23,921 nucleotides of DNA from Clostridia bacterium (GTDB lineage Bacteria; Bacillota_A; Clostridia; RUG12999): positions 1 through 23,921 of the forward strand of contig JAFYVD010000033.1 in the NCBI GenBank assembly GCA_017558425.1, written 5' to 3'. Below, piece after piece: positions 15,847-23,044 of this stretch. The notes under the pieces were generated by a model. It saw only the letters and a program-made list of their open reading frames with translations. It was not told the origin of the DNA and did not search any database. Both the position numbers and the translations under genes were made by a program. Positions within the stretch are counted from its first letter, which is position 1; the number at the start of each line of letters is the position of its first letter.

Positions 15847-17046
15847 ATGAAAAAACTTCTTGCACTTGCCCTTGCTGTAGTAATGATGATTGCATTCGCA
15901 GCTTGTGGTAACACCAACACCGGCGACGCTCCTGCAGCTGACGCCGACTTCAAAGTAGGTTTCATTTTCCTTCACGATGAAAACTCAACCTACGACAAAA
16001 ACTTCCTCGATGCAGCAAACGCTGCTACAGCTGCTCTCGGTCTCGCTCCCGAGCAGGTAATGATCAAAGTAAACATCGACGAATCTGCTGCTTGCTACGA
16101 AGCTGCTGCTGAACTCGTTGACGCTGGTTGCGACCTCGTTTTCGCCGACAGCTTTGGTCACGAAGACTTCATGATTCAGGCTGCTAAAGAATTCCCTGAA
16201 GTTAATTTCTGTCACGCAACAGGTACAAAAGCTCACACAGAAAATCTTCCCAACTTCTTCAACGCTTTCGCTTCTATCTATGAAGGCAGATTCCTTGTAG
16301 GTGTTGCTGCAGGTCTTAAACTCAACGAAATGATCGAAAGCGGCAAAATCACAGCTGAAGAAGCAAAAATGGGTTATGTAGGTGCATATCCTTACGCTGA
16401 AGTTAAATCAGGTCTTACATCTTACTTCCTCGGTGCTCGCTATGCTTGCCCCTCTGTAACAATGGATGTTAAATACACAAACTCCTGGTTTGACATCGCT
16501 GCTGAAAAAGAAATGGCTAACGCTCTCATCGCTGACGGTTGTGTTCTCATCAGCCAGCACGCTGACTCCGAAGGTGCTCCTAAAGCATGTGAAGAAGCAG
16601 GCGTTCACAACGTAGCTTACAACCTCGACACTCGTGAATGGGGTCCCAACTCCGCTCTTATTTCTTCCAAAATCAACTGGCAGCCTTACTTTGAACACAT
16701 CATCGTTGCTACAAAAGAAGGCAAAGAAATCACACAGGATTTCTGCGGCGGTCTTGAAGAAGGCGTTGTTATGACTCTCGGCTTAAACGACAAAGTTGCT
16801 GCTGCAGGCACAGCTGAAAAACTTGAAGAAGTTAAAGCAAAACTCATCTCCGGCGAAATCAAAGTTTTTGATACAGCTACATTCACAGTTGAAGGCAAAG
16901 CTCTGACAAGCTACATGGCAGACGTTGATTCCGATGCTAACTTCACACCTGATACAGAAGTTGTTTCTGACGGTTACTTCCACGAATCCGAATTCAGAAG
17001 CGCTCCTTACTTCGATCTCATCATCGACGGTATCACAGAAAAATAA
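15847..17046 (+). CDS. BMP family nucleoside-binding lipoprotein
   Basis: This is the extracytoplasmic substrate-binding lipoprotein of an ABC importer in the Bmp/PnrA/NupN group, whose studied members bind purine and other nucleosides. The product is 399 residues. A lipoprotein signal peptide is clear: basic MKK, a hydrophobic core, then AFAAC with the lipidated Cys at residue 20. A low-complexity Asp/Ala linker follows. The mature domain starts FKVGFIFLHDENSTYDKNF and has ISQHADSEGAPKACEEAGV, typical of the family. The ATG at 15847 was chosen because TAGGAGG (15831-15837) and the signal peptide fit it. Codon use is strongly biased (GCT, AAC, CTC, ATC), like dnaK, so it is probably highly expressed. 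The matching ATPase and permeases follow. Confidence 0.9.
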   Translation: MKKLLALALAVVMMIAFAACGNTNTGDAPAADADFKVGFIFLHDENSTYDKNFLDAANAATAALGLAPEQVMIKVNIDESAACYEAAAELVDAGCDLVFADSFGHEDFMIQAAKEFPEVNFCHATGTKAHTENLPNFFNAFASIYEGRFLVGVAAGLKLNEMIESGKITAEEAKMGYVGAYPYAEVKSGLTSYFLGARYACPSVTMDVKYTNSWFDIAAEKEMANALIADGCVLISQHADSEGAPKACEEAGVHNVAYNLDTREWGPNSALISSKINWQPYFEHIIVATKEGKEITQDFCGGLEEGVVMTLGLNDKVAAAGTAEKLEEVKAKLISGEIKVFDTATFTVEGKALTSYMADVDSDANFTPDTEVVSDGYFHESEFRSAPYFDLIIDGITEK

Positions 17047-17054
17047 GAACCCGA

Positions 17055-17084
17055 CCCATTAGCGCAATTAAAAATTGCGATGGG
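17055..17084 (+). promoter_or_regulatory. Hairpin 1 after the BMP gene
   Basis: CGCAATT (17063-17069) pairs with AATTGCG (17073-17079) around AAA. An outer CCCAT (17055-17059) pairs with ATGGG (17080-17084) across a three-base bulge. It begins 9 nt after the BMP stop and is not followed by T. Confidence 0.5.
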
Positions 17085-17098
17085 ACCCCGGAACCTTG

Positions 17099-17113
17099 CT
17101 TTGCTTCGCAAAG
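17099..17113 (+). promoter_or_regulatory. Hairpin 2 after the BMP gene
   Basis: CTTTGC (17099-17104) pairs with GCAAAG (17108-17113) around a TTC loop. It is a small stem within the structured BMP-ATPase gap. Confidence 0.35.
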
Positions 17114-17141
17114 AAACAAACTTTAAAATTTAAAAGAATAA

Positions 17142-17165
17142 TGGCGGGGCCTTCAGACCCCGCCA
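17142..17165 (+). terminator. GC-rich hairpin 3 after the BMP gene, possible partial terminator
   Basis: TGGCGGGG (17142-17149) pairs perfectly with CCCCGCCA (17158-17165) around an 8-nt loop. Only GCGTTCTTTG follows, so any termination would be partial. Such a stem could protect the 3' end of an abundant lipoprotein message. Confidence 0.5.
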
Positions 17166-17172
17166 GCGTTCT

Positions 17173-17217
17173 TTGAATTAAGAAAGAACATAAATTCTAC
17201 GTTTTTTCTTAATTCAA
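17173..17217 (+). promoter_or_regulatory. Long AT-rich hairpin 4 before the ATPase gene
   Basis: TTGAATTAAGAAAGAAC (17173-17189) pairs with GTTTTTTCTTAATTCAA (17201-17217) over 17 bp with one G-U pair and an 11-nt loop. It ends 17 nt before the ATPase ribosome binding site. Together with hairpins 1-3 it makes the whole gap structured. Confidence 0.6.
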
Positions 17218-17249
17218 TGAGCGAATTTATAACATGGAGGTATCATAAG

Positions 17250-18794
17250 TTGAGTCAGAACATTGCAATCGAACTGAAAAATATCACCAAAAAATTTGGC
17301 AGAAAATATGCCAACAAAAACGTATGCCTCACAGCATACAAAGGTGAAATTCTTTCAATCCTCGGCGAAAACGGCAGTGGTAAAACCACTCTTATGAATA
17401 TGATTTCGGGTATTTATTATCCTGACGAAGGGCAGATTTTTATTGATGGCAACGAAGTTGTCATCAGCTCCCCGAAAGATGCATTTGATTATAAAATCGG
17501 TATGATTCATCAGCATTTCAAACTTGTTGATGTATTCTCTGCAGCCGAAAATATCATTCTGGGGCTCGATGACGAAGCTCGTTTCAACGTCAAAGATGCT
17601 TCAAAACGCGTCAGAGAAATCGCTGAACGTTACGGATTTATTATAGACCCCGACAAAAAAGTTTATGAAATGTCCGTTTCGGAAAAGCAGACAGTTGAAA
17701 TCATCCGTGTGCTTTACCGTGGTGCCGACATTCTTATACTCGACGAACCTACAGCGGTATTAACCCCTCAGGAAACCAAAAAACTTTTCAATGTTCTCCG
17801 CAGAATGAAAGAGGACGGAAAAACTATTATCATCATAACGCATAAACTTCACGAAGTTCTATCCCTTTCGGACAGAGTTGCGGTTCTCCGCAAAGGCGAA
17901 TATGCCGGAACTGTTTTAACTTCCGAAACCAACGAAACAGAACTTACCGAAATGATGGTTGGTAAGAAAGTTATCCTTAACATTCAGAGAGACACTCCCA
18001 AAGACTCCGTTGACAGACTTTGTATTAAAAATATCAACTGTATCGACCGTGAGGGCGTTGCCGTTTTGAAAGATATTTCATTCACCGCGAAGTCGGGCGA
18101 AATCCTGGGTATTGCAGGTATTGCCGGAAGCGGTCAGCGTGAACTGCTTGAAGCAATTGCAGGTCTTCAGCATTTGTCTGATGGTGCAATTGAATATACC
18201 AATCCCAAAACAGGCGAAATCGAAAACCTTCGTGATAAAACACCGCTTGAAATCCGTAACATGGGCGTCCGCCTTGCCTTTGTCCCTGAGGACAGACTTG
18301 GTATGGGGCTTGTTGGAAATATGGATATTATCGACAATATGATGCTCCGAAGTTACAGAAAAGGTAAATCGGTGTTCCTTGAGCGAAAGGCACCCAAAGA
18401 TCTTGCTGAAGAGCTTATAGAACGTCTCGGAATCGTTACCCCCAATGCAAACACTCCCGTTCGCAGACTTTCGGGCGGTAATGTTCAAAAGGTTCTTGTA
18501 GGCAGAGAAATTGCATCTTCTCCCACAGTTCTTATGGCAGCATATCCCGTTCGCGGACTTGACATCAATGCTTCTTACACAATATACAACCTGCTTAACG
18601 AACAGAAAAGCAAAGGCGTTGCCGTTATTTTTGTTGGTGAAGACCTTGACGTACTTCTTGAACTTTGCGACAGAATTATGGTGTTAAGCGGCGGTTCTAT
18701 CAGCGGCATTGTAGATGCCCGCGAAGCTACCAAAGAACAAATCGGTCTTTTGATGACCAAATCATCACACAAGGAGGATTCGGAGAATGAATAA
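17250..18794 (+). CDS. Nucleoside-type ABC importer ATPase (two fused domains)
   Basis: This cytoplasmic ATPase powers the importer; it resembles Bacillus NupO (YufO) and RbsA-type proteins with two nucleotide-binding domains in one chain. The product is 514 residues. First domain: Walker A GENGSGKTT, Q-loop MIHQHFK, signature MSVSEKQ and Walker B LILDEPTAVLTPQE. Second domain: degenerate Walker A GIAGSGQRE, signature RLSGGNVQKVL, and MAAYPVRGLDI in the Walker B place. Such degeneration is usual in this family. TTG at 17250 with TGGAGG at 17235-17240 is the best start. An in-frame ATG at 17217 is possible, but it sits in a hairpin and has no ribosome binding site. It overlaps the first permease gene by 8 nt. 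Confidence 0.92.
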   Translation: MSQNIAIELKNITKKFGRKYANKNVCLTAYKGEILSILGENGSGKTTLMNMISGIYYPDEGQIFIDGNEVVISSPKDAFDYKIGMIHQHFKLVDVFSAAENIILGLDDEARFNVKDASKRVREIAERYGFIIDPDKKVYEMSVSEKQTVEIIRVLYRGADILILDEPTAVLTPQETKKLFNVLRRMKEDGKTIIIITHKLHEVLSLSDRVAVLRKGEYAGTVLTSETNETELTEMMVGKKVILNIQRDTPKDSVDRLCIKNINCIDREGVAVLKDISFTAKSGEILGIAGIAGSGQRELLEAIAGLQHLSDGAIEYTNPKTGEIENLRDKTPLEIRNMGVRLAFVPEDRLGMGLVGNMDIIDNMMLRSYRKGKSVFLERKAPKDLAEELIERLGIVTPNANTPVRRLSGGNVQKVLVGREIASSPTVLMAAYPVRGLDINASYTIYNLLNEQKSKGVAVIFVGEDLDVLLELCDRIMVLSGGSISGIVDAREATKEQIGLLMTKSSHKEDSENE

Positions 18795-19905
18795 TCAGAA
18801 AAAAATTTCACACTCGCACGAACCTCTTGTGCAGATGTCAAAACGCGGCGAAATGGCTTGGTACAAATCTTGGGCAGTCCGTGCAATTGCCATTGTTCTT
18901 GCAATGATTCTGTGCGGATTTGTAATTGTATTTTTAACGGGCTACAATCCTCTCCAAGTTTACGTTTCTATGTTCAAAGGGTCTTTCGGCTCAACCCGTA
19001 AAATCTGGAATATGTTCCAGGAGCTTTCAATGCTTCTGTGTATTTCACTTGCCGTAACCCCGGCATTTAAAATGAAGTTCTGGAACACAGGTGCCGAAGG
19101 GCAGACGCTTATCGGCGGTCTGGCAGCTGCAGCTTGTATGATTTACTTTGGCGATAAACTTCCCGCCTATCTCGCTCTTCCTTTAATTGCTCTTGCAAGC
19201 ATTGTTATGGGTATGGTTTGGGGAATTATTCCCGCATTTTTCAAATCGAGATTCAACACTAACGAAACTCTGTTCACCCTTATGATGAACTATGTGGCAA
19301 TGCAGCTTGTTTCTTTCTGCATTGTATTCTGGGAAAACCCCAAAGATTCAAACAACGTAGGTGTTATCAACAGAAACACTTTAGGCGGATGGTTGCCCGA
19401 ACTTTTCGGTCAGAAATACCTGCTGAACATTATTATTGTGGCAGCTCTCACCGTGTTTATGTTCATCTACCTCAAATACAGCAAACACGGCTATGAGATA
19501 TCCGTTGTAGGTGAAAGTCAGAACACCGCCAGATATATTGGTATAAATGTTAAGAAAATTATTATGCGTACAATGGCACTTTCGGGCGCACTTTGCGGTG
19601 TAGCAGGCTTCCTGCTTGTATCAGGTACCGACCACACCATCAATACCACTCTTGTAGGCGGTATGGGTTTCACAGCAATCATGGTGTCCTGGCTTGCAAA
19701 ATTCAACCCCATTTTCATGGTTTTGGCATCTTTCCTGATAGTCTTTCTGGACAGAGGTGCAAGTGAAATTGCCACCGCATTCCAGCTTAACGAAAGTGTG
19801 TCCGACATTTTAACAGGTATCATCCTGTTCTTCATTATAGGAAGCGAATTCTTTGTTCAGTATAAACTTCACTTCCGCAGAAAAAATAAGGAGGAGGTAA
19901 AATAA
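18787..19905 (+). CDS. ABC importer permease 1 (NupP/YufP-like)
   Basis: This inner-membrane permease belongs to the branched-chain amino acid/ribose-type (BPD_transp_2) family. The product is 372 residues. A cytoplasmic N-terminus of about 30 residues is followed by about eight hydrophobic segments, beginning with AVRAIAIVLAMILCGFVIVF. The FWNTGAEGQTLIGGL and FNTNETLFTLMMNYVA stretches are typical of the YufP subgroup of nucleoside importers. AAGGAGG before the ATG lies inside the end of the ATPase gene; the two overlap by 8 nt, and the stop shares one base with the start of permease 2 (TAATG). This tight coupling means the ATPase and both permeases are made together. Substrate is inferred from the BMP partner. 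Confidence 0.92.
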   Translation: MNNQKKISHSHEPLVQMSKRGEMAWYKSWAVRAIAIVLAMILCGFVIVFLTGYNPLQVYVSMFKGSFGSTRKIWNMFQELSMLLCISLAVTPAFKMKFWNTGAEGQTLIGGLAAAACMIYFGDKLPAYLALPLIALASIVMGMVWGIIPAFFKSRFNTNETLFTLMMNYVAMQLVSFCIVFWENPKDSNNVGVINRNTLGGWLPELFGQKYLLNIIIVAALTVFMFIYLKYSKHGYEISVVGESQNTARYIGINVKKIIMRTMALSGALCGVAGFLLVSGTDHTINTTLVGGMGFTAIMVSWLAKFNPIFMVLASFLIVFLDRGASEIATAFQLNESVSDILTGIILFFIIGSEFFVQYKLHFRRKNKEEVK

Positions 19906-20879
19906 TGTTTGCAACAATAATCAACAAAGCAATCGTTCAGGGCATCCCTCTCCTTTTCGGTTCCACAGGTGAAATCCTCACCGAAAAATCCGGCAACCTC
20001 AATCTTGGTATCCCCGGTATTATGTATGTCGGCGGAAGTGCCGGAATTATCGGTGCATATCTTTATGAACGTGCTGTAGATGTTCCCAACCCCTTCTGGT
20101 GTATTGTAATTCCGCTTTTGTGTTCACTTGTCGGAAGTACTCTTCTTGCACTTGTTTACAGTTTCCTCACCATTACACTCCGGGCAAACCAGAACGTAAC
20201 AGGTCTCGCTCTTACAACATTCGGTGTTGGTTTTGGTGACTTTTTCGGCGGTTCGCTCACCAAAATTGTAGGCAACGGCGGAAACATTTCCGTAAAAGCC
20301 AGTGCAGACTGTTTTAAAACAACTCTGCCTTTTGCCAAAAGTCTTGGCTGGTTTGGGGAAATTTTCTTCAACTACGGATTCCTCGCCTATCTTGCAATTA
20401 TCATTGCACTTATTTGTGCCTGGGTTTTGAAACGCACTCGTATCGGTCTGCATCTTCGTGCAGTTGGTGAAAACCCGGCTACTGCAGACGCAGCAGGTAT
20501 AAACGTAACAAAATACAAATATCTTGCCACTTGTATCGGCGGTGCAATCGCAGGCCTCGGCGGTCTCTATTTCATTATGGACTACACCGGCGGTTCCTGG
20601 ACAAACGGCGGTTTTGGCGACAGAGGTTGGCTTGCAATCGCGCTGGTAATCTTTGCACTTTGGAGACCTAATATCGGTATCCTCGGTTCCATCATTTTCG
20701 GTGGACTCTACATTGCTTACAACTATATTTCCGGTCTGAGCAGAAGTGCCGTTGCACTTTTCAATATGCTTCCCTATGTTGTAACCATTGTGGTGCTGAT
20801 AATTACAAGTATTCGCGACAAAAAGGAAAATCAGCCTCCGCAGAGTCTGGGGCTTGCCTATTTCCGTGAAGAACGGTAA
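19905..20879 (+). CDS. ABC importer permease 2 (NupQ/YufQ-like)
   Basis: This is the second permease of the importer, 324 residues with about eight hydrophobic segments. TEKSGNLNLGIPGIMYVGG near the N-terminus matches the conserved start of YufQ-like permeases. LRAVGENPATADAAGINVTKYKYLA is the cytoplasmic loop that contacts the ATPase. The ATG overlaps the stop of permease 1 by one base and is preceded by AAGGAGGAGG. A hairpin lies between its stop and dgoD. With the BMP lipoprotein and the double ATPase it completes a four-gene importer comparable to nupNOPQ of Bacillus subtilis, which carries guanosine and related nucleosides. Confidence 0.92.
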   Translation: MFATIINKAIVQGIPLLFGSTGEILTEKSGNLNLGIPGIMYVGGSAGIIGAYLYERAVDVPNPFWCIVIPLLCSLVGSTLLALVYSFLTITLRANQNVTGLALTTFGVGFGDFFGGSLTKIVGNGGNISVKASADCFKTTLPFAKSLGWFGEIFFNYGFLAYLAIIIALICAWVLKRTRIGLHLRAVGENPATADAAGINVTKYKYLATCIGGAIAGLGGLYFIMDYTGGSWTNGGFGDRGWLAIALVIFALWRPNIGILGSIIFGGLYIAYNYISGLSRSAVALFNMLPYVVTIVVLIITSIRDKKENQPPQSLGLAYFREER

Positions 20880-20887
20880 AAACTATT

Positions 20888-20914
20888 GCCGTGAGATATT
20901 CTGTATCTCACGGC
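20888..20914 (+). terminator. Hairpin after permease 2, weak terminator
   Basis: GCCGTGAGATA (20888-20898) pairs perfectly with TATCTCACGGC (20904-20914) over 11 bp around TTCTG. Only TTTAAT follows, so readthrough into dgoD is likely. No separate dgoD promoter is visible in the 58-nt gap. Confidence 0.6.
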
Positions 20915-20937
20915 TTTAATCCATAAGGAGAACAAGC

Positions 20938-22086
20938 ATGAAGATTACAAATATCAACACCTATTTTGTCCGTCCCCGATGGGGTTTTGTGGAAATTGAA
21001 ACAGATAGCGGCTACACCGGTTGGGGCGAAGCTGTGCTTGAAGGGCACGCATACGCTGTTCTCGCCTGCGTTCAGGAAATGAAAGATTATCTTATAGGTT
21101 CAGACCCTTCACGAATTGAAGATATCTGGGAAACACTCTACAGAGCCGGATTTTATCGTGGCGGCGGTGTTTTGATGAGTGCCATTTCAGGTATTGACCA
21201 GGCACTTTGGGACATTAAAGGCAAATTTTTCGGAACACCTGTGTATGAACTTATGGGTGGCAGATGTAGTGACAAAATGAAGGTCTATTCCTGGATTGGC
21301 GGTGACAGACCCTCCGATGTCGGAAAAGCTGCAAAAGAGAAATTGAACGAAGGCTTTACTGCCATAAAAATGAACGCTACCGAAGAACTGCAGATGCTCG
21401 ACACTTACGACAAAATTGACGCCGTTCTGGAGCGTGTTGCCGCAATTCGCGAATCCTGTGGAAAATATTTTGGCATCGCTATTGATTTCCACGGCAGAGT
21501 GCATAAACCTATGGCAAAAGTTCTGGCAAAAAAACTTGAAGAATTTGACCCGATGTTTATTGAAGAGCCTGTTCTTTGCGAAAATATGGAATGTTTCAAG
21601 GAAATTGCCGCTTGTTGCAACATTCCCATTGCTACCGGTGAAAGACTCTTTTCAAAATATGATTTCAAACGCCTTCTTGAAACAGGTGGCGTGGATATTA
21701 TTCAGCCCGACCTCTCACATGCAGGCGGCATTACAGAAGTTAAGAAAATTGCGTCCATGGCTGAGGCTTACGATGTTGCGCTCGCTCCCCACTGTCCGCT
21801 CGGTCCAATCGCCCTTGCCGCTTGTCTCAACGTTGATGCCACAAGCTACAACGCCGTTATTCAGGAGCAAAGTATGGGTATCCATTATAATGTGGGCAAA
21901 ACAGTTCTTGACTATGTCGAAAACAAAGAAGATTTCAAATTCATAGACGGCTTTGTAAATCTCCCTCGAATTCCCGGTCTTGGCGTGACGGTAAACAAAG
22001 AGCTTGTTATAGAAGAAAATAAAACCCCTCACAATTGGAAAAATCCCGTTTGGCACCACGCAGACGGTTCTGTTGCCGAATGGTAA
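20938..22086 (+). CDS. dgoD: D-galactonate dehydratase DgoD
   Basis: DgoD, an enolase-superfamily enzyme, dehydrates D-galactonate to 2-dehydro-3-deoxy-D-galactonate using Mg2+. The product has 382 residues, the same as E. coli DgoD as I recall it, and resembles it throughout ([20 protein letters not shown], then [13 protein letters not shown]). The residues known in E. coli fall at identical numbers: D183 and H185 (DFHGRVHK), E209 (IEEP), E235 (ATGER) and H285 (APHCPLGP). AAGGAG before the ATG supports the start. The aldolase gene follows after 12 nt and fits the same pathway, but no kinase is seen here. It may share the transporter transcript. Related aldonate dehydratases exist, yet conservation of all these residues favours galactonate. 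Confidence 0.93.
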   Translation: MKITNINTYFVRPRWGFVEIETDSGYTGWGEAVLEGHAYAVLACVQEMKDYLIGSDPSRIEDIWETLYRAGFYRGGGVLMSAISGIDQALWDIKGKFFGTPVYELMGGRCSDKMKVYSWIGGDRPSDVGKAAKEKLNEGFTAIKMNATEELQMLDTYDKIDAVLERVAAIRESCGKYFGIAIDFHGRVHKPMAKVLAKKLEEFDPMFIEEPVLCENMECFKEIAACCNIPIATGERLFSKYDFKRLLETGGVDIIQPDLSHAGGITEVKKIASMAEAYDVALAPHCPLGPIALAACLNVDATSYNAVIQEQSMGIHYNVGKTVLDYVENKEDFKFIDGFVNLPRIPGLGVTVNKELVIEENKTPHNWKNPVWHHADGSVAEW

Positions 22087-22098
22087 AAGGAGAAAAAT

Positions 22099-22752
22099 AT
22101 GAGAGAACAGATAATCAAAAAAATTGAAGAAGAAAAAGTTGTTTCTATTATAAGGGGCGTATCTCCCGATAAAGCTGTGAACGTTGCAAAAGCACTTTAT
22201 GCAGGCGGAGTTAAAGTGGTTGAAGTGACATTCAACCAGAAATGTCCCGAAAAGTTCAGCGACACCACAACTGCTATCAAAAGCATTATTGATGCTATGG
22301 GCGACAAAATGATTGTGGGTGCAGGAACTGTAATCACTACTCAGCAGGCAGAGCTTGCAAAGTCAGCAGGTGCACAGTTTATAGTATCTCCCGATACCGA
22401 CGAAGACGTTATAAAACGCACCGTCGAACTCGGAATGGTGTCGCTCCCCGGTGCATACACTGCTTCCGAAGCTAAAAAAGCACACAATGCCGGTGCGGAT
22501 TTTGTTAAACTTTTCCCTTGCATTAAAGGTGCCGAAAGTTATCTCAAGGCACTTCGTGCACCGCTCAGCCACATCAAATTCCTTGCAGTTGGCGGAATAA
22601 CTGTTGAAAACACTCCCGATTTTATGAAAGCCGGAGCTGTCGGAATAGGTGTCGGAAGTTCGCTGGTTAACCCTGCTTGGGTTGATTCGGGCGATTTTGA
22701 CAAGATTACAGAGCAGGCGAAAAAATTCACAGACGCCGTAAAAAACTCTTGA
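22099..22752 (+). CDS. eda: KDPG/KDPGal class I aldolase
   Basis: This aldolase cleaves 2-dehydro-3-deoxy-6-phospho-sugar acids to pyruvate and glyceraldehyde 3-phosphate. The product is 217 residues with the family TIM barrel. Visible active-site residues are R19 (SIIRG), E42 (VVEVTF), T77 in VGAGTV, the Schiff-base lysine K137 (DFVKLFPC), and the phosphate-binding VGGI and GVGSS loops. Following dgoD by 12 nt with its own AAGGAG, it most likely acts as the 2-dehydro-3-deoxy-6-phosphogalactonate aldolase (the DgoA role), though the family also includes the Entner-Doudoroff KDPG aldolase. Its TGA stop overlaps the -35 box of the aroF promoter. Confidence 0.93.
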   Translation: MREQIIKKIEEEKVVSIIRGVSPDKAVNVAKALYAGGVKVVEVTFNQKCPEKFSDTTTAIKSIIDAMGDKMIVGAGTVITTQQAELAKSAGAQFIVSPDTDEDVIKRTVELGMVSLPGAYTASEAKKAHNAGADFVKLFPCIKGAESYLKALRAPLSHIKFLAVGGITVENTPDFMKAGAVGIGVGSSLVNPAWVDSGDFDKITEQAKKFTDAVKNS

Positions 22753-22777
22753 CAAATTAAAAACTAAGGTGTATAAT
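22749..22777 (+). promoter_or_regulatory. Consensus promoter of the aroF leader
   Basis: TTGACA (22749-22754) and TATAAT (22772-22777) are 17 nt apart, a perfect sigma-A consensus. The -35 box overlaps the last codon and the stop of the aldolase gene. Transcription should start near 22784, leaving a leader of about 260 nt before aroF. Confidence 0.93.
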
Positions 22778-22811
22778 AACTTCAATGATTTTACTAAGGA
22801 GACCAAATAAA

Positions 22812-22904
22812 ATGGCTGCTACATTATTTTTCGGCAACTTTTTTTATTACTTTTACTACCGCTTTTTTATTAATGCCGGTAGTAATTTGTGTTGCGAAAA
22901 ATAA
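22812..22904 (+). CDS. Phe/Tyr-rich leader peptide of the aroF attenuator
   Basis: A 30-codon ORF starts at ATG 22812, 10 nt after AAGGAG (22796-22801), and stops at TAA 22902. Residues 6-19 contain 11 aromatic residues out of 14 (FF, then FFYYFYY and FF), seven Phe and four Tyr in all. It sits between a consensus promoter and an intrinsic terminator, ahead of the gene for the first enzyme of aromatic amino acid synthesis. Its first hairpin arm is coded by the last Tyr codons. This is the arrangement of a classical leader peptide: ribosome stalling at Phe or Tyr codons reports shortage of charged tRNA. The peptide itself probably has no function after translation. It is too short for ordinary gene callers. 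Confidence 0.9.
   Translation: MAATLFFGNFFYYFYYRFFINAGSNLCCEK
22853..22885 (+). promoter_or_regulatory. Attenuator segments 1:2 hairpin
   Basis: TTACTACCG (22853-22861) pairs perfectly with CGGTAGTAA (22877-22885) over 9 bp. Segment 1 lies on the Tyr/Arg codons 14-17 of the leader ORF, so a stalled ribosome there would mask it and free segment 2. Confidence 0.75.
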
Positions 22905-22952
22905 AAACAGTCGAAGGTTTATTTTACAATAAGATGTTTTTAAGCTACACAG
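22887..22952 (+). promoter_or_regulatory. Attenuator 2:3 antiterminator pairing
   Basis: TTGTGTTGC (22887-22895) can pair with GCTACACAG (22944-22952): eight of nine positions pair, including one T-G wobble and one T-T mismatch. The latter segment is the left arm of the terminator, so the two structures exclude each other. Confidence 0.6.
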
Positions 22953-22972
22953 ATTACTGTGTAGCTTTTTTT
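22942..22972 (+). terminator. Attenuator terminator (3:4) before aroF
   Basis: AAGCTACACAG (22942-22952) pairs perfectly with CTGTGTAGCTT (22957-22967) around an ATTA loop, followed by an unbroken run of seven T (22966-22972). It is a strong intrinsic terminator 72 nt upstream of the aroF start. Confidence 0.93.
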
Positions 22973-22975
22973 GTT

Positions 22976-23000
22976 AAAACTTGCAAGGATGACAAGTTTT
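22976..23000 (+). promoter_or_regulatory. Post-terminator hairpin in the aroF leader
   Basis: AAAACTTG (22976-22983) pairs perfectly with CAAGTTTT (22993-23000) around a 9-nt loop. A smaller AGGCT (23015-23019) and AGCCT (23026-23030) stem lies directly against the aroF ribosome binding site AAGGAG (23031-23036). They are present only in readthrough transcripts; a role at the translation level is possible. Confidence 0.45.
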
Positions 23001-23044
23001 AGTTAACAAGTTTAAGGCTTATGGGAGCCTAAGGAGAGATTAAA

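Noticed and set aside
17217..17249. ATG at 17217 as the start of the ABC ATPase
   Set aside because: It sits at the base of a 17-bp hairpin with no ribosome binding site, and the extension contains the ribosome binding site of the TTG at 17250. It remains possible but less likely.
22753..23044. T-box riboswitch before aroF
   Set aside because: There is no T-box (TGGNACCGCG-like) sequence or Stem I layout, whereas the Phe/Tyr leader ORF explains the terminator.
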